DNA from: Paenibacillus sp. JJ-100
Lineage (GTDB): Bacteria; Bacillota; Bacilli; Paenibacillales; Paenibacillaceae
Assembly: GCF_948329825.1 (NCBI RefSeq)
Contig: NZ_CAOJCM010000001.1
Location: 1 to 64,000 of the forward strand
Direction of reading: 5' to 3'
Length of the DNA: 64,000 bases
The notes below the pieces were generated by a model that saw nothing but the letters and a program-made list of their open reading frames with translations, was not told where the DNA came from and made no database searches. Shown here piece by piece: positions 15,610 through 24,352 of this stretch. The position numbers and the translations under genes were made by a program. Position 1 is the stretch's first letter, and each line of letters begins with the position of its first letter.

Positions 15610-16140
15610 ATGTATTCAAATCGAGACGTTCATGCTGTTTTTATCGACAGAGATGGCACGATTGGGGGTACAGGGCATTTTATTCATCCGAGAGATTTTG
15701 AATTATACCCGAATGCACAGGAAGCGATTAGGCTATTAAAGGAGACGGGGACGAAGGTATTTGCATTTACGAACCAATATCGGATTTCACGCGGACAAGC
15801 AACGATTCAGGAGTTTGAGACGCAGTTTCGGGAGTTTGGCTTTGATCAAGCCTATATCTGTTCACATGACGAAGAATGCAACTGCCGCAAGCCCAAGCCG
15901 GGAATGTTACTTCAAGCGGCAGCAGAGCATGATTTGGACTTGACCCGATGTATCGTTATTGGCGATGTAGGCGACACCGATATGCTTGCTGCCCATGCGG
16001 TAGGAGCGACCAAGATCATGGTGAGAACAGGATGGGGCGAAGCCTCTTTAACGAAATTCAGAGATAAGTGGGCGGAGACTGAACCGGATTATATTGCAAC
16101 AGATATTTTGGAAGCGGTACATTGGATTGTCAGCAGATAA
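15610..16140 (+). CDS. HAD-IIIA family phosphatase (HisB-N/GmhB-like)
   Basis: A 176-residue HAD-superfamily phosphatase. Motif I is 'FIDRDGTIGG' (nucleophile and acid/base Asp), motif II 'FTNQ', the Cys-rich insert 'CSHDEECNCRKPKPGML' looks zinc-binding as in GmhB/HisB-N, and motif IV is 'VIGDVGDTDMLAA'. It likely dephosphorylates a small phosphorylated sugar or polyol. ATG 15610 follows GGGAGTG; TTG 15607 is also possible. The APH-like gene starts 14 bp after its stop, so the two probably form an operon. Confidence 0.8.
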   Translation: MYSNRDVHAVFIDRDGTIGGTGHFIHPRDFELYPNAQEAIRLLKETGTKVFAFTNQYRISRGQATIQEFETQFREFGFDQAYICSHDEECNCRKPKPGMLLQAAAEHDLDLTRCIVIGDVGDTDMLAAHAVGATKIMVRTGWGEASLTKFRDKWAETEPDYIATDILEAVHWIVSR

Positions 16141-16154
16141 GATAGGAGAAGGAT

Positions 16155-17009
16155 ATGAACAACAACCGAAGCATCAAGGACATGAACATGCTTTTTCAGA
16201 AACACAGAATTCAAGAAGAGATCGTGGAAGCAAAACAGTTGTCAGGTACCACGGCAGGACGGGTGTTCAGGCTCCGCGCAGACTCGGGCGAGCAGTACAT
16301 TCTGAAATGGGATGATCCCGAGCAAGTTCGTATTACATGTGATTTCCTGAACATATACAGTCATGTACCGCTGCTACAGAAGATTCTTTTTAAGGATCTG
16401 GATGATACCTATCTGGTATATCGTTATGTGGAAGGTGAGACTCATTCCAATCGGGGAGCGAAGAAAGTGTGGTTAACCCGGCTTGTAAAAGAGGTGTTTA
16501 ATACATATGTCCGATTGCCGGATACAGAGCCATGGGGAAGACCTGAATACCCAAGAGAGACATGGAAGGTATTCAATCAGATTAGTATTGACGAGGCCAG
16601 AGAGAATCTTGGGGATGTGCTTGGAACGGAAGATTATGATCGGGTTCAAAAGGTAATCAATCGTCTGTTTCAGAGCGATGAGGGGCCAAGGTTCCTTTTG
16701 CATGGGGATGCGGGTGTTCATAACGTTGTGTTTAAGCAAACGGAATTGATTGGGTTAATCGATCCCTCTCCAATGGCGGGGCCTGTCTTTTATGACTTTC
16801 TGTACGCCTTTTGTTCTTCACCAGATGATCTTGACCCGGATGTGCTATGGGATGTATTTGAGCATCTTGAACAAGTAACGATGGATAGATCCAGGTTAAT
16901 GGAAGAAGCACTGGTTCATTTATATTGCCGAATTGGGCTCAGTAACAAACATCATCCGCAAGATTTGCCTACGTATCTCCAAGCGTGGGAGTTGTGGAAA
17001 CGGGTATGA
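16155..17009 (+). CDS. Aminoglycoside phosphotransferase-like (APH-fold) kinase
   Basis: A 284-residue protein with the APH/choline-kinase fold. The active-site loop is 'LLHGDAGVHNVVF' (catalytic Asp and Asn), followed by the metal-binding 'LIDPSPMAGPVFYDF', where a canonical DxD/DWE pattern is replaced by DPS. The N-lobe has 'QYILKWDDPEQV', with a probable ATP-binding Lys. Members phosphorylate small molecules, and a true resistance role cannot be read from sequence. AGGAGAAGG precedes the ATG. It is likely co-transcribed with the upstream HAD phosphatase. Confidence 0.75.
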   Translation: MNNNRSIKDMNMLFQKHRIQEEIVEAKQLSGTTAGRVFRLRADSGEQYILKWDDPEQVRITCDFLNIYSHVPLLQKILFKDLDDTYLVYRYVEGETHSNRGAKKVWLTRLVKEVFNTYVRLPDTEPWGRPEYPRETWKVFNQISIDEARENLGDVLGTEDYDRVQKVINRLFQSDEGPRFLLHGDAGVHNVVFKQTELIGLIDPSPMAGPVFYDFLYAFCSSPDDLDPDVLWDVFEHLEQVTMDRSRLMEEALVHLYCRIGLSNKHHPQDLPTYLQAWELWKRV

Positions 17010-17131
17010 GAGGTAGATAACGATATGGTTTACTGAAAATTTAGCTAGATTTGTTGATCTACTCTCTATAAAATAAGATTATATAATGAAACTGCGTTTC
17101 GTTAGATGAAACTTGAAAAGGAGTAGATAAC

Positions 17132-17512
17132 ATGTCTTTTCATTTCAATGGTATTGACCATGTTCAGCTGGCAGCTCCCGTAGGGTGTGAGACGGAAGCT
17201 CGACATTTTTTCAATGCAATCTTGGGCTGGACTGAGATTCCAAAGCCCGAAACGTTACAGAAACGTGGTGGGGTCTGGTTTCAATGTGGTGAACATCAGG
17301 TTCATATTGGTGTGCAGCAAGATTTTGTGTCCGCCACCAAAGCTCATCCAGCGTTTCATGTGCAGAACCTGGAACAGCTTCGTGAGCATCTTCGTACCCA
17401 CAACATTCCAGTCGTAGATGATGTAGCTAGAGCAGAGGAGGGCGTACAGCGTTTTTATGTGAATGATCCCTTCGGGAATCGGCTGGAGTTTCTAGAGTGG
17501 ATCTCGGCATAA
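17132..17512 (+). CDS. VOC-family (glyoxalase/bleomycin-resistance fold) protein
   Basis: A 126-residue single VOC module pair: 'GIDHVQLAAPVGCETEARHFF' starts the first beta-alpha-beta unit, and 'HPAFHVQNLEQL' with 'RFYVNDPFGNRLEFLEW' gives the second. The metal-ligand positions His (IDHV), His (HPAFHV) and Glu (RLEF) are present, so it may be a metal-dependent dioxygenase- or lyase-like enzyme. The substrate is unknown. AAAAGGAG precedes ATG 17132. It is convergent with the zinc exporter and shares a terminator with it. Confidence 0.8.
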   Translation: MSFHFNGIDHVQLAAPVGCETEARHFFNAILGWTEIPKPETLQKRGGVWFQCGEHQVHIGVQQDFVSATKAHPAFHVQNLEQLREHLRTHNIPVVDDVARAEEGVQRFYVNDPFGNRLEFLEWISA

Positions 17513-17597
17513 AGAGCATACAGTGAATGCCATACGGATCGCATACGGCAATACTACCATCACAATTAATACCCATAGTGCTATTAACGTTGCAACG

Positions 17598-17643
17598 AAA
17601 ACAAAACAGGACGCTCCCCTAACGGAACGTCCTGTTTTGTTTT
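17598..17643. terminator. Bidirectional terminator between VOC and CDF genes
   Basis: AAAACAAAACAGGACG/CGTCCTGTTTTGTTTT, a 16-bp perfect stem between convergent genes. Confidence 0.9.
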
Positions 17644-17685
17644 GTATCATTAAATCGAAGCAAGTGCCAGCTATACTGCAATAAT

Positions 17686-18669
17686 TCAATGATGGTGATG
17701 CGCATGTGCATCTGGGGCGTCACCTTTAACGGTGCAGAGGACCGAGGTGTCGTGAAGATGTTTTTCAGACTCCACCTGTAAGGTGACATGTTTGATCTCT
17801 TTATGCGCCAGCAGATGTTCAATTTTCTGTACCAGAGTCTCGGAGGCATAGACATCCATCGTTCCATCCACGACGATATGGGCGGTGAGTGCGTTCAGAT
17901 TGCTGGTGATCGACCAGACGTGAACATCATGTACCCCTTTGACACCATCGACCTGCTGGATGGTCTGCACCAGATCGTTGACATCCACGTTGGCTGGTGT
18001 ACCTTCCATTAGAATGTGCAAGGAGGATTTAGTGACATAGAATCCACTGCGCAATACAAGTACAGCAACAATAACACTTGCCAGCGGGTCAGCCCAACCC
18101 CAACCGAAGAACATCATGAGCAGAGCAGCGGCGATGGCTCCGATTGATCCCAGCATATCACTAATGACGTGAAGGTATGCGCCGCGCATATTGAGGTTAT
18201 TTTCCGTATCGCTACCGCGCATCATGAGCCAGGCGACTAGAATGTTCACAAGCAATCCGATTGTGCTGATGATCAGCATGCCCATCGTTGCAACTTCAGG
18301 TGGGTTAATAAAACGACCGATGGCCTCGTAGAAAATATAAAGAGCAATGGCAATTAACGTAACACCATTCAATGTGGCTGCGAGAATCTCAAATCGTCTG
18401 TAGCCGTAAGTTTTGCCCGTGTTGACTGCTTTTTCTCCAAAAGTGAACGCCAGCAGAGCAATCCCCAGTGCAATGGAGTCCGAGAGCATATGGCCTGCAT
18501 CGGAGATGAGTGCCAGGCTGTTGGTGATAAATCCCCCGAAGGCTTCCACGATCATATAGGTAGTAATGATAATGAAGGAAAAGAGTAATACTTTTTTGTT
18601 ATTGGTGGTGTGAGCGTGATTGTGTCCATGGTCGTGCCCTTGATGATGACTATGTTGGTGTTCTGACAT
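17686..18669 (-). CDS. czcD: Cation diffusion facilitator, CzcD-type zinc/cadmium exporter
   Basis: A 327-residue inner-membrane CDF transporter. It has a His-rich N-terminus ('HQHSHHQGHDHGHNHAH'), six membrane helices, metal-site residues Asp57/His60/Asp64-type in 'SDAGHMLSD' plus a second HxxxD ('HVISD'), and a C-terminal cytoplasmic domain ending in a His cluster. It exchanges Zn2+/Cd2+ for protons. The start is ATG 18669, with AAGGAGAGG upstream; the in-frame extension to 18726 has no ribosome site. The dyad at 18849-18870 is a candidate metal-repressor site. It is divergent from the heme module. Confidence 0.85.
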   Translation of the reverse strand: MSEHQHSHHQGHDHGHNHAHTTNNKKVLLFSFIIITTYMIVEAFGGFITNSLALISDAGHMLSDSIALGIALLAFTFGEKAVNTGKTYGYRRFEILAATLNGVTLIAIALYIFYEAIGRFINPPEVATMGMLIISTIGLLVNILVAWLMMRGSDTENNLNMRGAYLHVISDMLGSIGAIAAALLMMFFGWGWADPLASVIVAVLVLRSGFYVTKSSLHILMEGTPANVDVNDLVQTIQQVDGVKGVHDVHVWSITSNLNALTAHIVVDGTMDVYASETLVQKIEHLLAHKEIKHVTLQVESEKHLHDTSVLCTVKGDAPDAHAHHHH

Positions 18670-19023
18670 TGTAGATCCTCTCCTTAGGAGACTGGCTCCG
18701 TTATGTAAGTTGCATAATAATAACATCTTGCGTGTAACATGTGCTCTGTGGCAGATTTTTATGACTTTTCCTGTTGATTAAATGATAGATACTATAGGTT
18801 ACAAAGTTACCGCCGAAATGTTCATCGAACGATTGCCTTTAACATGAATATATGAGCAATCATTCATATGTAATGGGTTTATTATAATTCGGTCTCATAA
18901 TAGTGTCAACCAGGTTAGCGCACATATAAACAATAAACTTGGCAAAGTGCAGACGTGCTGGTAATTGGCTTTCTTTTTATGCTACCATCGGGGCATGATC
19001 ACAATAGAAGGGCGGACACCAAG
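18670..19023. promoter_or_regulatory. Divergent promoter region of czcD and hssRS with a CzrA/SmtB-like dyad
   Basis: Within this 354-bp region, 18849-18870 reads TATATGAGCAATCATTCATATG. ATATGA and TCATAT arms frame an 8-bp centre, much like ArsR/SmtB/CzrA zinc-repressor boxes. The dyad is about 180 bp before czcD and about 155 bp before hssR. No czrA-like gene is adjacent. I could not define -35/-10 boxes for either gene with confidence. Confidence 0.45.
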
Positions 19024-19698
19024 ATGAAACATTTGCTAGTGGCAGACGATGATGCTCATATTCGCGCACTGCTGCGCCACGTCATGACGAAGGAGGGATA
19101 TCGAGTTCATGAAGCGCAGGACGGTGTGGAGGCAGTCAAAATCATACAGGAGACACCCATCGATCTTGCAATTCTTGATGTCATGATGCCCGGTATGGAT
19201 GGACTTGAACTATGTGATTTCATTCGTCAGCATTACGACATCCCGATCATATTGCTGACCGCACGGGATCAGCTGTCAGACAAGAAAGAAGGGTACTTGC
19301 GAGGTACGGATGAATACGTGACCAAGCCATTTGAACCCGAGGAACTGGTGTACCGGGTCAAAGCTCTGTTTCGCAGATACCATCGAACCTCCAGTGATAT
19401 CATTCGTATGAACCGGATTACGATTGATCGCAACAATGTGGAAGTGAGTGACGGACAGTCGATTCTTTTCTTGCCGATGAAGGAATTTGAACTATTGTCC
19501 CAGCTTGCACAGTTCCCTGGGCGTCTGTTCTCGCGGGACGAACTGATTCGGCTCGTTTGGGGTGCAGATTATGAAGGGGATGACCGTACAGTGGATGTAC
19601 ATATCAAGCGGTTGCGTGACCGATTTGCTGATTATGCGGATGATTTTGTAATTCAGACGGTACGGGGAATTGGATACAAGATCGAGGTGAAATCCTAG
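19024..19698 (+). CDS. hssR: Heme-sensing response regulator HssR
   Basis: A 224-residue OmpR-type regulator with a receiver domain at residues 1-~115 (phosphoacceptor Asp52 in 'LDVMMPGMDG', Lys101 in 'VTKPFEPEEL') and a C-terminal winged helix ('VRGIGYKIE' end). The name comes from its operon, hssR-hssS upstream of hrtB-hrtA, and from the HssR-type direct repeat before hrtB. In Staphylococcus aureus HssR activates hrtAB when heme accumulates. ATG 19024 is chosen over the upstream open frame because GAAGGGCGG precedes it and the domain starts there. Its stop overlaps the hssS GTG by one base. Confidence 0.85.
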   Translation: MKHLLVADDDAHIRALLRHVMTKEGYRVHEAQDGVEAVKIIQETPIDLAILDVMMPGMDGLELCDFIRQHYDIPIILLTARDQLSDKKEGYLRGTDEYVTKPFEPEELVYRVKALFRRYHRTSSDIIRMNRITIDRNNVEVSDGQSILFLPMKEFELLSQLAQFPGRLFSRDELIRLVWGADYEGDDRTVDVHIKRLRDRFADYADDFVIQTVRGIGYKIEVKS

Positions 19699-21080
19699 TG
19701 AGAACGTTGTACGTTCGGGTATTTCTCATTACGATAGCGGTGATTATCGTCAGCAGTGTGCTGGGCTTTTTGTTCTCGAATATCTATTACCACGCCAAGC
19801 TTAAGGCGTTTAATGATGAGAAGCTGGTGGGCATTGCGATGGACATGAAGCAGTTCGCCGAAGAGCAGCCGGATACGATGGATCGTTATCTGATTAATGC
19901 CGCTTCTCTCGGGTACGAAATCTATGTCACAGATGGCCAGGGACATGAGCAATTCTATGGCCGTGAATTTCGTGAGAAGGATCTGGACAAGCAAGCTGTA
20001 GAGCTTGTTCTTGGTGGTGAAGTATATCATGGGGTGGCTCAGTTTCCAAGCAAACCGTTCGTGACTGGATTTTTCGATAACCAGTTAAGCAACACGGTTG
20101 GTGTTCCGTTGCAGGTGGGCGGTACACATTATGCTATGTTCATGCGTCCAGATGTCATTCTGCAATTCGGAGAGCTGCGGATTTTCTTTGCGCTTATATG
20201 GGCTCTAACAGTCGGCGTCAGTGTACTTATCTTTCTATTCAGCACTCGTTATCTGGTGAATCCGATTGAACGACTTTCCGAGGCAACCAAGCGCATTGCA
20301 CAAGGGAATTATAAGGTCAAACTAAATACGGCAAGACGTGACGAAATCGGACAACTTGCCCAGCACTTCATGACCATGAGCCGTGAATTGGAGCGCGTGG
20401 ATCAGGCACGGCAGCAATTTGTATCCAACGTATCTCATGAGATTCAGTCACCGTTAACTTCGATTCAAGGATTTGCTCAATTGGTGGCGGACAGAGAACT
20501 GTCCGAACAGGAACGAGAGCATTATGCATCCATTATTGAAAAGGAGAGCCGGCATCTCTCATTGCTCAGTAAACAATTGCTAGTACTGTCTTCCCTGGAA
20601 CAAGGACATGATGACATGACTCCAACCGAAACTACATTCTCCCTAAGAGGTCAATTCCGGCAGGCGGTTCAAGTGCTGCAATGGCAATTGGAAGAGAAAG
20701 AGTTGCTGCTTCGTATGTCTGTTCCCGAGTCCATACAGATTACGGGCAATGAAGTGTTGCTGATGCAGGTCTGGATGAACCTGCTAGGCAACGCGGTACA
20801 GCATCTGCCGATAGGCCGTAGCATTGAGATTCGCGCGGAGCAGACGGATACAGCGTGTGTCGTTCATATTTCCGATACAGGAGATGGGATTCCAGAAGAG
20901 CATCTGCCGTTCCTGTTTGACCGTTTCTACCGGGTGGATGAGGCGCGTGAACGTTCGTCTGGCGGCACCGGGCTTGGGCTGGCCATTGTGCAGAAGATTA
21001 TCCGGATTCATCGGGGCACAATTGAGGTATCCAGTTCTTCTGAAGGTACAATCTTCAAGATAACGCTTCCGCAGATGTAA
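19698..21080 (+). CDS. hssS: Heme-responsive sensor histidine kinase HssS
   Basis: A 460-residue membrane kinase with TM1 at ~8-28, an extracellular sensor at ~30-158, TM2 at ~160-182, HAMP at ~183-235, a DHp domain with phosphoacceptor His247 ('VSNVSHEIQSPLTS'), and an ATPase domain with 'NLLGNAVQHLP', 'DTGDGI' and 'GGTGLGL'. The GTG start overlaps the hssR stop. Gene order and the downstream HrtBA transporter support HssS. In the known system the kinase responds to heme-induced membrane signals and phosphorylates HssR. Confidence 0.85.
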   Translation: MRTLYVRVFLITIAVIIVSSVLGFLFSNIYYHAKLKAFNDEKLVGIAMDMKQFAEEQPDTMDRYLINAASLGYEIYVTDGQGHEQFYGREFREKDLDKQAVELVLGGEVYHGVAQFPSKPFVTGFFDNQLSNTVGVPLQVGGTHYAMFMRPDVILQFGELRIFFALIWALTVGVSVLIFLFSTRYLVNPIERLSEATKRIAQGNYKVKLNTARRDEIGQLAQHFMTMSRELERVDQARQQFVSNVSHEIQSPLTSIQGFAQLVADRELSEQEREHYASIIEKESRHLSLLSKQLLVLSSLEQGHDDMTPTETTFSLRGQFRQAVQVLQWQLEEKELLLRMSVPESIQITGNEVLLMQVWMNLLGNAVQHLPIGRSIEIRAEQTDTACVVHISDTGDGIPEEHLPFLFDRFYRVDEARERSSGGTGLGLAIVQKIIRIHRGTIEVSSSSEGTIFKITLPQM

Positions 21081-21086
21081 TGTGTT

Positions 21087-21119
21087 GTTCATGTTCCGTT
21101 CATTTTGACCTCCTATACT
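21087..21119 (+). promoter_or_regulatory. hrtBA promoter with HssR-type direct repeat
   Basis: GTTCATGTT-CC-GTTCATTTT (21087-21106) is a direct repeat closely matching the GTTCATATT-N2-GTTCATATT box that HssR binds in S. aureus (from memory of that work). A -10-like TATACT follows at 21114-21119, so the repeat covers the -35 region, as expected for a phospho-regulator-activated promoter. Confidence 0.75.
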
Positions 21120-21147
21120 TGGGTTATCAAGAGGGAGGTCAGAGCAT

Positions 21148-22308
21148 ATGTACTTAGCTATACGAGAAATGAGATTTGCAAAGGGACGCTATGCCTTAAT
21201 TGCTACAATCATGGTGCTAGTTTCGTTTCTGGTACTGTTTGTAACTGGACTTGCACAGGGGCTGTCGTATGATAACGCGGCTTCGATTAAAAATATGGAT
21301 GCAACTCATTTTGTACTCGAACAGGATTCGAATCATCGATTCACCCGGTCACAGGTAGGTCAGCAAGAGCTGGACGAGGCGCGGTCTGTCGTTGGGCAGG
21401 ATCATGCCGAGCCGCTTGGTATTCGAATGACGACTGTTAGCCCGGCGAACGACACTATAAAGATCGATGTCACTCTTTTCATGGTGAATCCGGGCAGTTG
21501 GTTGACACCAACCGTTACCGAAGGTCAAGCGATTAATGATCAGTCCACGGGGCAGGTCGTCGTAGATCAGAAGCTGGAAAAATCGGGCGTAACGATCGGC
21601 ACGGTTTTGGTGGATCAAGCCTCGGGAACAGTGTGGACAGTGAGTGGTTTTGTGCAAAATGAATCATTCAGTCATGCCCCGGTGGTGTTCATGAACGAGC
21701 AGGAATGGCTTGCGCTGCAAGCTGGATCACGCACGGCGGAAGCCGCATCTGCAAAAAATGGAGCCGTTACAGAAACGGGCACTGATGCTGGGCGTACGCC
21801 AGTCTATAATGCCATTGCCGTCAAAGGTGCGGAAGATCAGGTGAGCAGCCTGAGTACTGCCTTGCCGAAGACAGAGATCATCACCAAATCGGAAGCCGTA
21901 TCCGCTATTCCGGGTTACAAGGAAGAGCAGGGCTCACTGCTGATGATGATTGCTTTTCTATATGTCATCTCGGCATTTGTGCTTGCGGTATTCTTCTACG
22001 TGATTACGATTCAGAAGACCAGTCAGTTTGGCATTTTAAAAGCAATCGGGACACGTAACGGTTACCTGGCAGGCAGTGTTTCGCTACAGGTGCTGTTGTT
22101 ATCTGTAGGCAGTCTGGTGATTAGTGTGCTGCTTGTACGGCTGTTCGAATCTGTGCTGCCTGCATCAATGCCCTTCGAATTAGGATTATCCACGCTCGCA
22201 TTAACTTGTGTGTTTTTCATTCTAATGTCGATGGCGGGTTCATTGTTCTCGGTGTGGAAGGTTACCAAAATTGATGCACTGGATGCGATTGGGAGGACGG
22301 CAGCATGA
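21148..22308 (+). CDS. hrtB: Heme-detoxification ABC permease HrtB (MacB/FtsX fold)
   Basis: A 386-residue FtsX-type permease with TM1 at ~15-38, a large extracytoplasmic domain (~40-265), and three helices at ~270-295, ~312-335 and ~350-372. Its start 'MYLAIREMRFAKGRYALI' is characteristic of HrtB/DevC-like permeases. With HrtA it removes toxic heme from the membrane. The ATG has GGGAGG 9 nt upstream and sits directly behind the HssR-type promoter. The 3' end overlaps hrtA by 4 bp (ATGA). Confidence 0.85.
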   Translation: MYLAIREMRFAKGRYALIATIMVLVSFLVLFVTGLAQGLSYDNAASIKNMDATHFVLEQDSNHRFTRSQVGQQELDEARSVVGQDHAEPLGIRMTTVSPANDTIKIDVTLFMVNPGSWLTPTVTEGQAINDQSTGQVVVDQKLEKSGVTIGTVLVDQASGTVWTVSGFVQNESFSHAPVVFMNEQEWLALQAGSRTAEAASAKNGAVTETGTDAGRTPVYNAIAVKGAEDQVSSLSTALPKTEIITKSEAVSAIPGYKEEQGSLLMMIAFLYVISAFVLAVFFYVITIQKTSQFGILKAIGTRNGYLAGSVSLQVLLLSVGSLVISVLLVRLFESVLPASMPFELGLSTLALTCVFFILMSMAGSLFSVWKVTKIDALDAIGRTAA

Positions 22309-22982
22309 GAAACCGACTGGTATTACAAGGGATTACACAGACATTTGATGATGGCGGCAGCCCGCGTACAATTCTGGATCAGCTCGATCTGCAGGCGGCA
22401 GAAGGGGAGCTTGTCGCTGTGATGGGCCCTTCGGGTTCGGGTAAAAGCACATTCCTGTCCATTGCAGGTGCGCTGCTTGAACCAACGGGTGGAGAGGTAT
22501 TGCTCGATGGTACTTCTATTATGGGTAAAAATAAAACGGACATCTCGGATGTGCGGCTGCGCCAGCTCGGATTTATTTTTCAAAGTGCGAATCTCATCCC
22601 GTACTTGAAGGTGGAGGAGCAGTTAATGGTCGTGGCCAAGCTTGCGGGCATGGATAAAAATAAAGCCGAGCGCCGTGCAGGTGAACTGCTGGATACGGTG
22701 GGCCTGTCCCACCGCCGGAAAGCATACACCGACAAGCTTTCCGGTGGGGAACGCCAGCGCGTTGCCATTGCGCGGGCGCTGATGAATGATCCGGCTGTGC
22801 TACTGGCGGATGAACCAACGGCCAGCCTGGACGCGGAGCGCGGGCTGGATATTGTAAGCACGATTGCACGGCTCGTCAAGGAGCAGGGCAAGAGTGCCGT
22901 GATGGTTACGCATGATGAGCGGATTTTGCCGCTCTGTAGCCGGGTTCTTTTTTTAGAAAAAGGAAAGCTCGCTCAGCACTAG
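22305..22982 (+). CDS. hrtA: Heme-detoxification ABC ATPase HrtA
   Basis: A 225-residue MacB-type ATPase. Walker A is 'GPSGSGKST' (41-49), the Q-loop 'FIFQSANLIPYL', the signature 'LSGGERQRVAIARAL', Walker B 'VLLADEPTASLD' and the switch His 'VMVTHDERI'. It powers HrtB. It overlaps hrtB and is last in the operon. The order hrtB-hrtA is reversed relative to the S. aureus hrtAB locus. Confidence 0.88.
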   Translation: MRNRLVLQGITQTFDDGGSPRTILDQLDLQAAEGELVAVMGPSGSGKSTFLSIAGALLEPTGGEVLLDGTSIMGKNKTDISDVRLRQLGFIFQSANLIPYLKVEEQLMVVAKLAGMDKNKAERRAGELLDTVGLSHRRKAYTDKLSGGERQRVAIARALMNDPAVLLADEPTASLDAERGLDIVSTIARLVKEQGKSAVMVTHDERILPLCSRVLFLEKGKLAQH

Positions 22983-23135
22983 ACGATTCTAGGATATACG
23001 AGGTTGTAACGTGGAAGCTGAAATGTCAACGAAGGTCACAACTCCTGCTGGGGAAGTGGCCTTCTCTTTGTGTTTTCGACTATAATTGGAAGCATATAAA
23101 GTGAAAGTCATGGAGCGGATGGAAGGATGATCAGC

Positions 23136-23666
23136 ATGAATATGGAACAATATCCGGCACTGAGCACGTCGATAGACTGGGGAATAATTGAGGCGGAGTT
23201 CAGGCTGGGAGAGCATGTGGATGAGACGCTGGTGAGTAATGTGAGTATTATTCCATTTATCGGGGACAAGTGTGTTGTATTTCAACTGGATAATGGACTG
23301 TGGGAACTGCCCGGGGGAACGTTGGAGGTGGACGAGCCTTATATGGACGGATTGAAGCGTGAGTTGATGGAAGAGTTAGGAGCAGAGTTACGCAGCTATC
23401 AGGTTTTCGGGCAATTTCATTGCACATCCAGTGCACCTGAGCCGTATCGGCCGCACATTCCGCATCCGCATTTTGTCAGGGTGATTGGTTATGGTGATGT
23501 GGAGTTGGTCAGCGATCCGCTCAATCCGGAGGATGGAGAGCAAGTGGTGGCGGTTGAAATGGTTGAGGTGGATGAAGCGGTACGACGTTTCCGTGAACAG
23601 AACCGGTATGATATTGCTGAGATGTACAAGCTGGCATATGAGCTGCGGGAAGGAGACAGACGCTGA
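23136..23666 (+). CDS. Nudix hydrolase
   Basis: A 176-residue protein with a Nudix box at ~residues 55-77: 'PGGTLEVDEPYMDGLKRELMEELGA'. It has an N-terminal extension and a C-terminal helix, and its length fits ADP-sugar-type or uncharacterised Nudix enzymes. The substrate cannot be inferred. ATG 23136 is favoured, with GGAAGGA 8 nt upstream; ATG 23127 overlaps that site. It stands between the heme operon and the DUF4275 gene without a shared transcript signal. Confidence 0.82.
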   Translation: MNMEQYPALSTSIDWGIIEAEFRLGEHVDETLVSNVSIIPFIGDKCVVFQLDNGLWELPGGTLEVDEPYMDGLKRELMEELGAELRSYQVFGQFHCTSSAPEPYRPHIPHPHFVRVIGYGDVELVSDPLNPEDGEQVVAVEMVEVDEAVRRFREQNRYDIAEMYKLAYELREGDRR

Positions 23667-23776
23667 GTAAGTGGTCAGAGCTGTTGGAGTCCAGTTCGGT
23701 TGTAGAATGGGGCACATAAATGTGTTCCTGTAGAGTATATAAGTGTTTCTATGACCTACATAAAGGAGGATTGCCC

Positions 23777-24283
23777 TTGGTTCGGGAGGAGATTAATCGT
23801 ATGCTGGATGTGCTGCCAGAAAGTGAACTCAACATGGCGTACTCACGGATTGCAATGGTGTACCGCAAATATATGTATGAGAAAATGATCGCAGACAAGG
23901 GTGTGAAAGTGACCGAGTTCTGCGAGGAGTCGGAGGAGATGATTCAGCGCTGGGATGACGTATTTGCACATAACCTGGATGATATTTTAAAAGAAACCAT
24001 CCATTACAGCCAGTACAAATGGCATATGTTCAGTTACGAACAGCAGGAGTGTTTAGAAGGGGAAGCAGCGCGAGTGGCCTTCGATGCGGAGGACAAAAAT
24101 GATTTGTATGTGATGTACCAGCACTCGCCATATGTACAGATCTTTGAGAATGCCAGCGCTATCGTCGCAGCTGATTTTGATGAGCAACAGGATATCTATA
24201 TCTTTGACAAGGCGTTCACCTGGACGTATGTACATACACATGAATCGATGTGCGGACCGTATTTTTATAAAATTGAGGCGTAA
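23777..24283 (+). CDS. DUF4275-family protein
   Basis: A 168-residue soluble protein matching DUF4275: central 'RWDDVFAHNL', 'WHMFSYEQQECLEGEAARVAF', and the conserved C-terminal block 'DIYIFDKAFTWTYVHTHESM' followed by 'CGPYF'. The function of DUF4275 is not known; the domain is frequent in Bacillales, often among immunity-like small genes. TTG 23777 is the likely start, since AAGGAGG (23763-23769) lies 7 nt upstream. The open frame to 23720 has no ribosome site. Confidence 0.75.
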   Translation: MVREEINRMLDVLPESELNMAYSRIAMVYRKYMYEKMIADKGVKVTEFCEESEEMIQRWDDVFAHNLDDILKETIHYSQYKWHMFSYEQQECLEGEAARVAFDAEDKNDLYVMYQHSPYVQIFENASAIVAADFDEQQDIYIFDKAFTWTYVHTHESMCGPYFYKIEA

Positions 24284-24352
24284 AGAGGAGGGAGTTCGGT
24301 TGCAGAATTCAACATCCAGAAGTCCCAATTCAATACAGATGCAGCTCACCCT

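Noticed and set aside
17054..17087. Promoter TTGATC ... TATAAT before the VOC gene
   Set aside because: The spacing of 22 bp is too long for a sigma-A promoter and no better pair was found.
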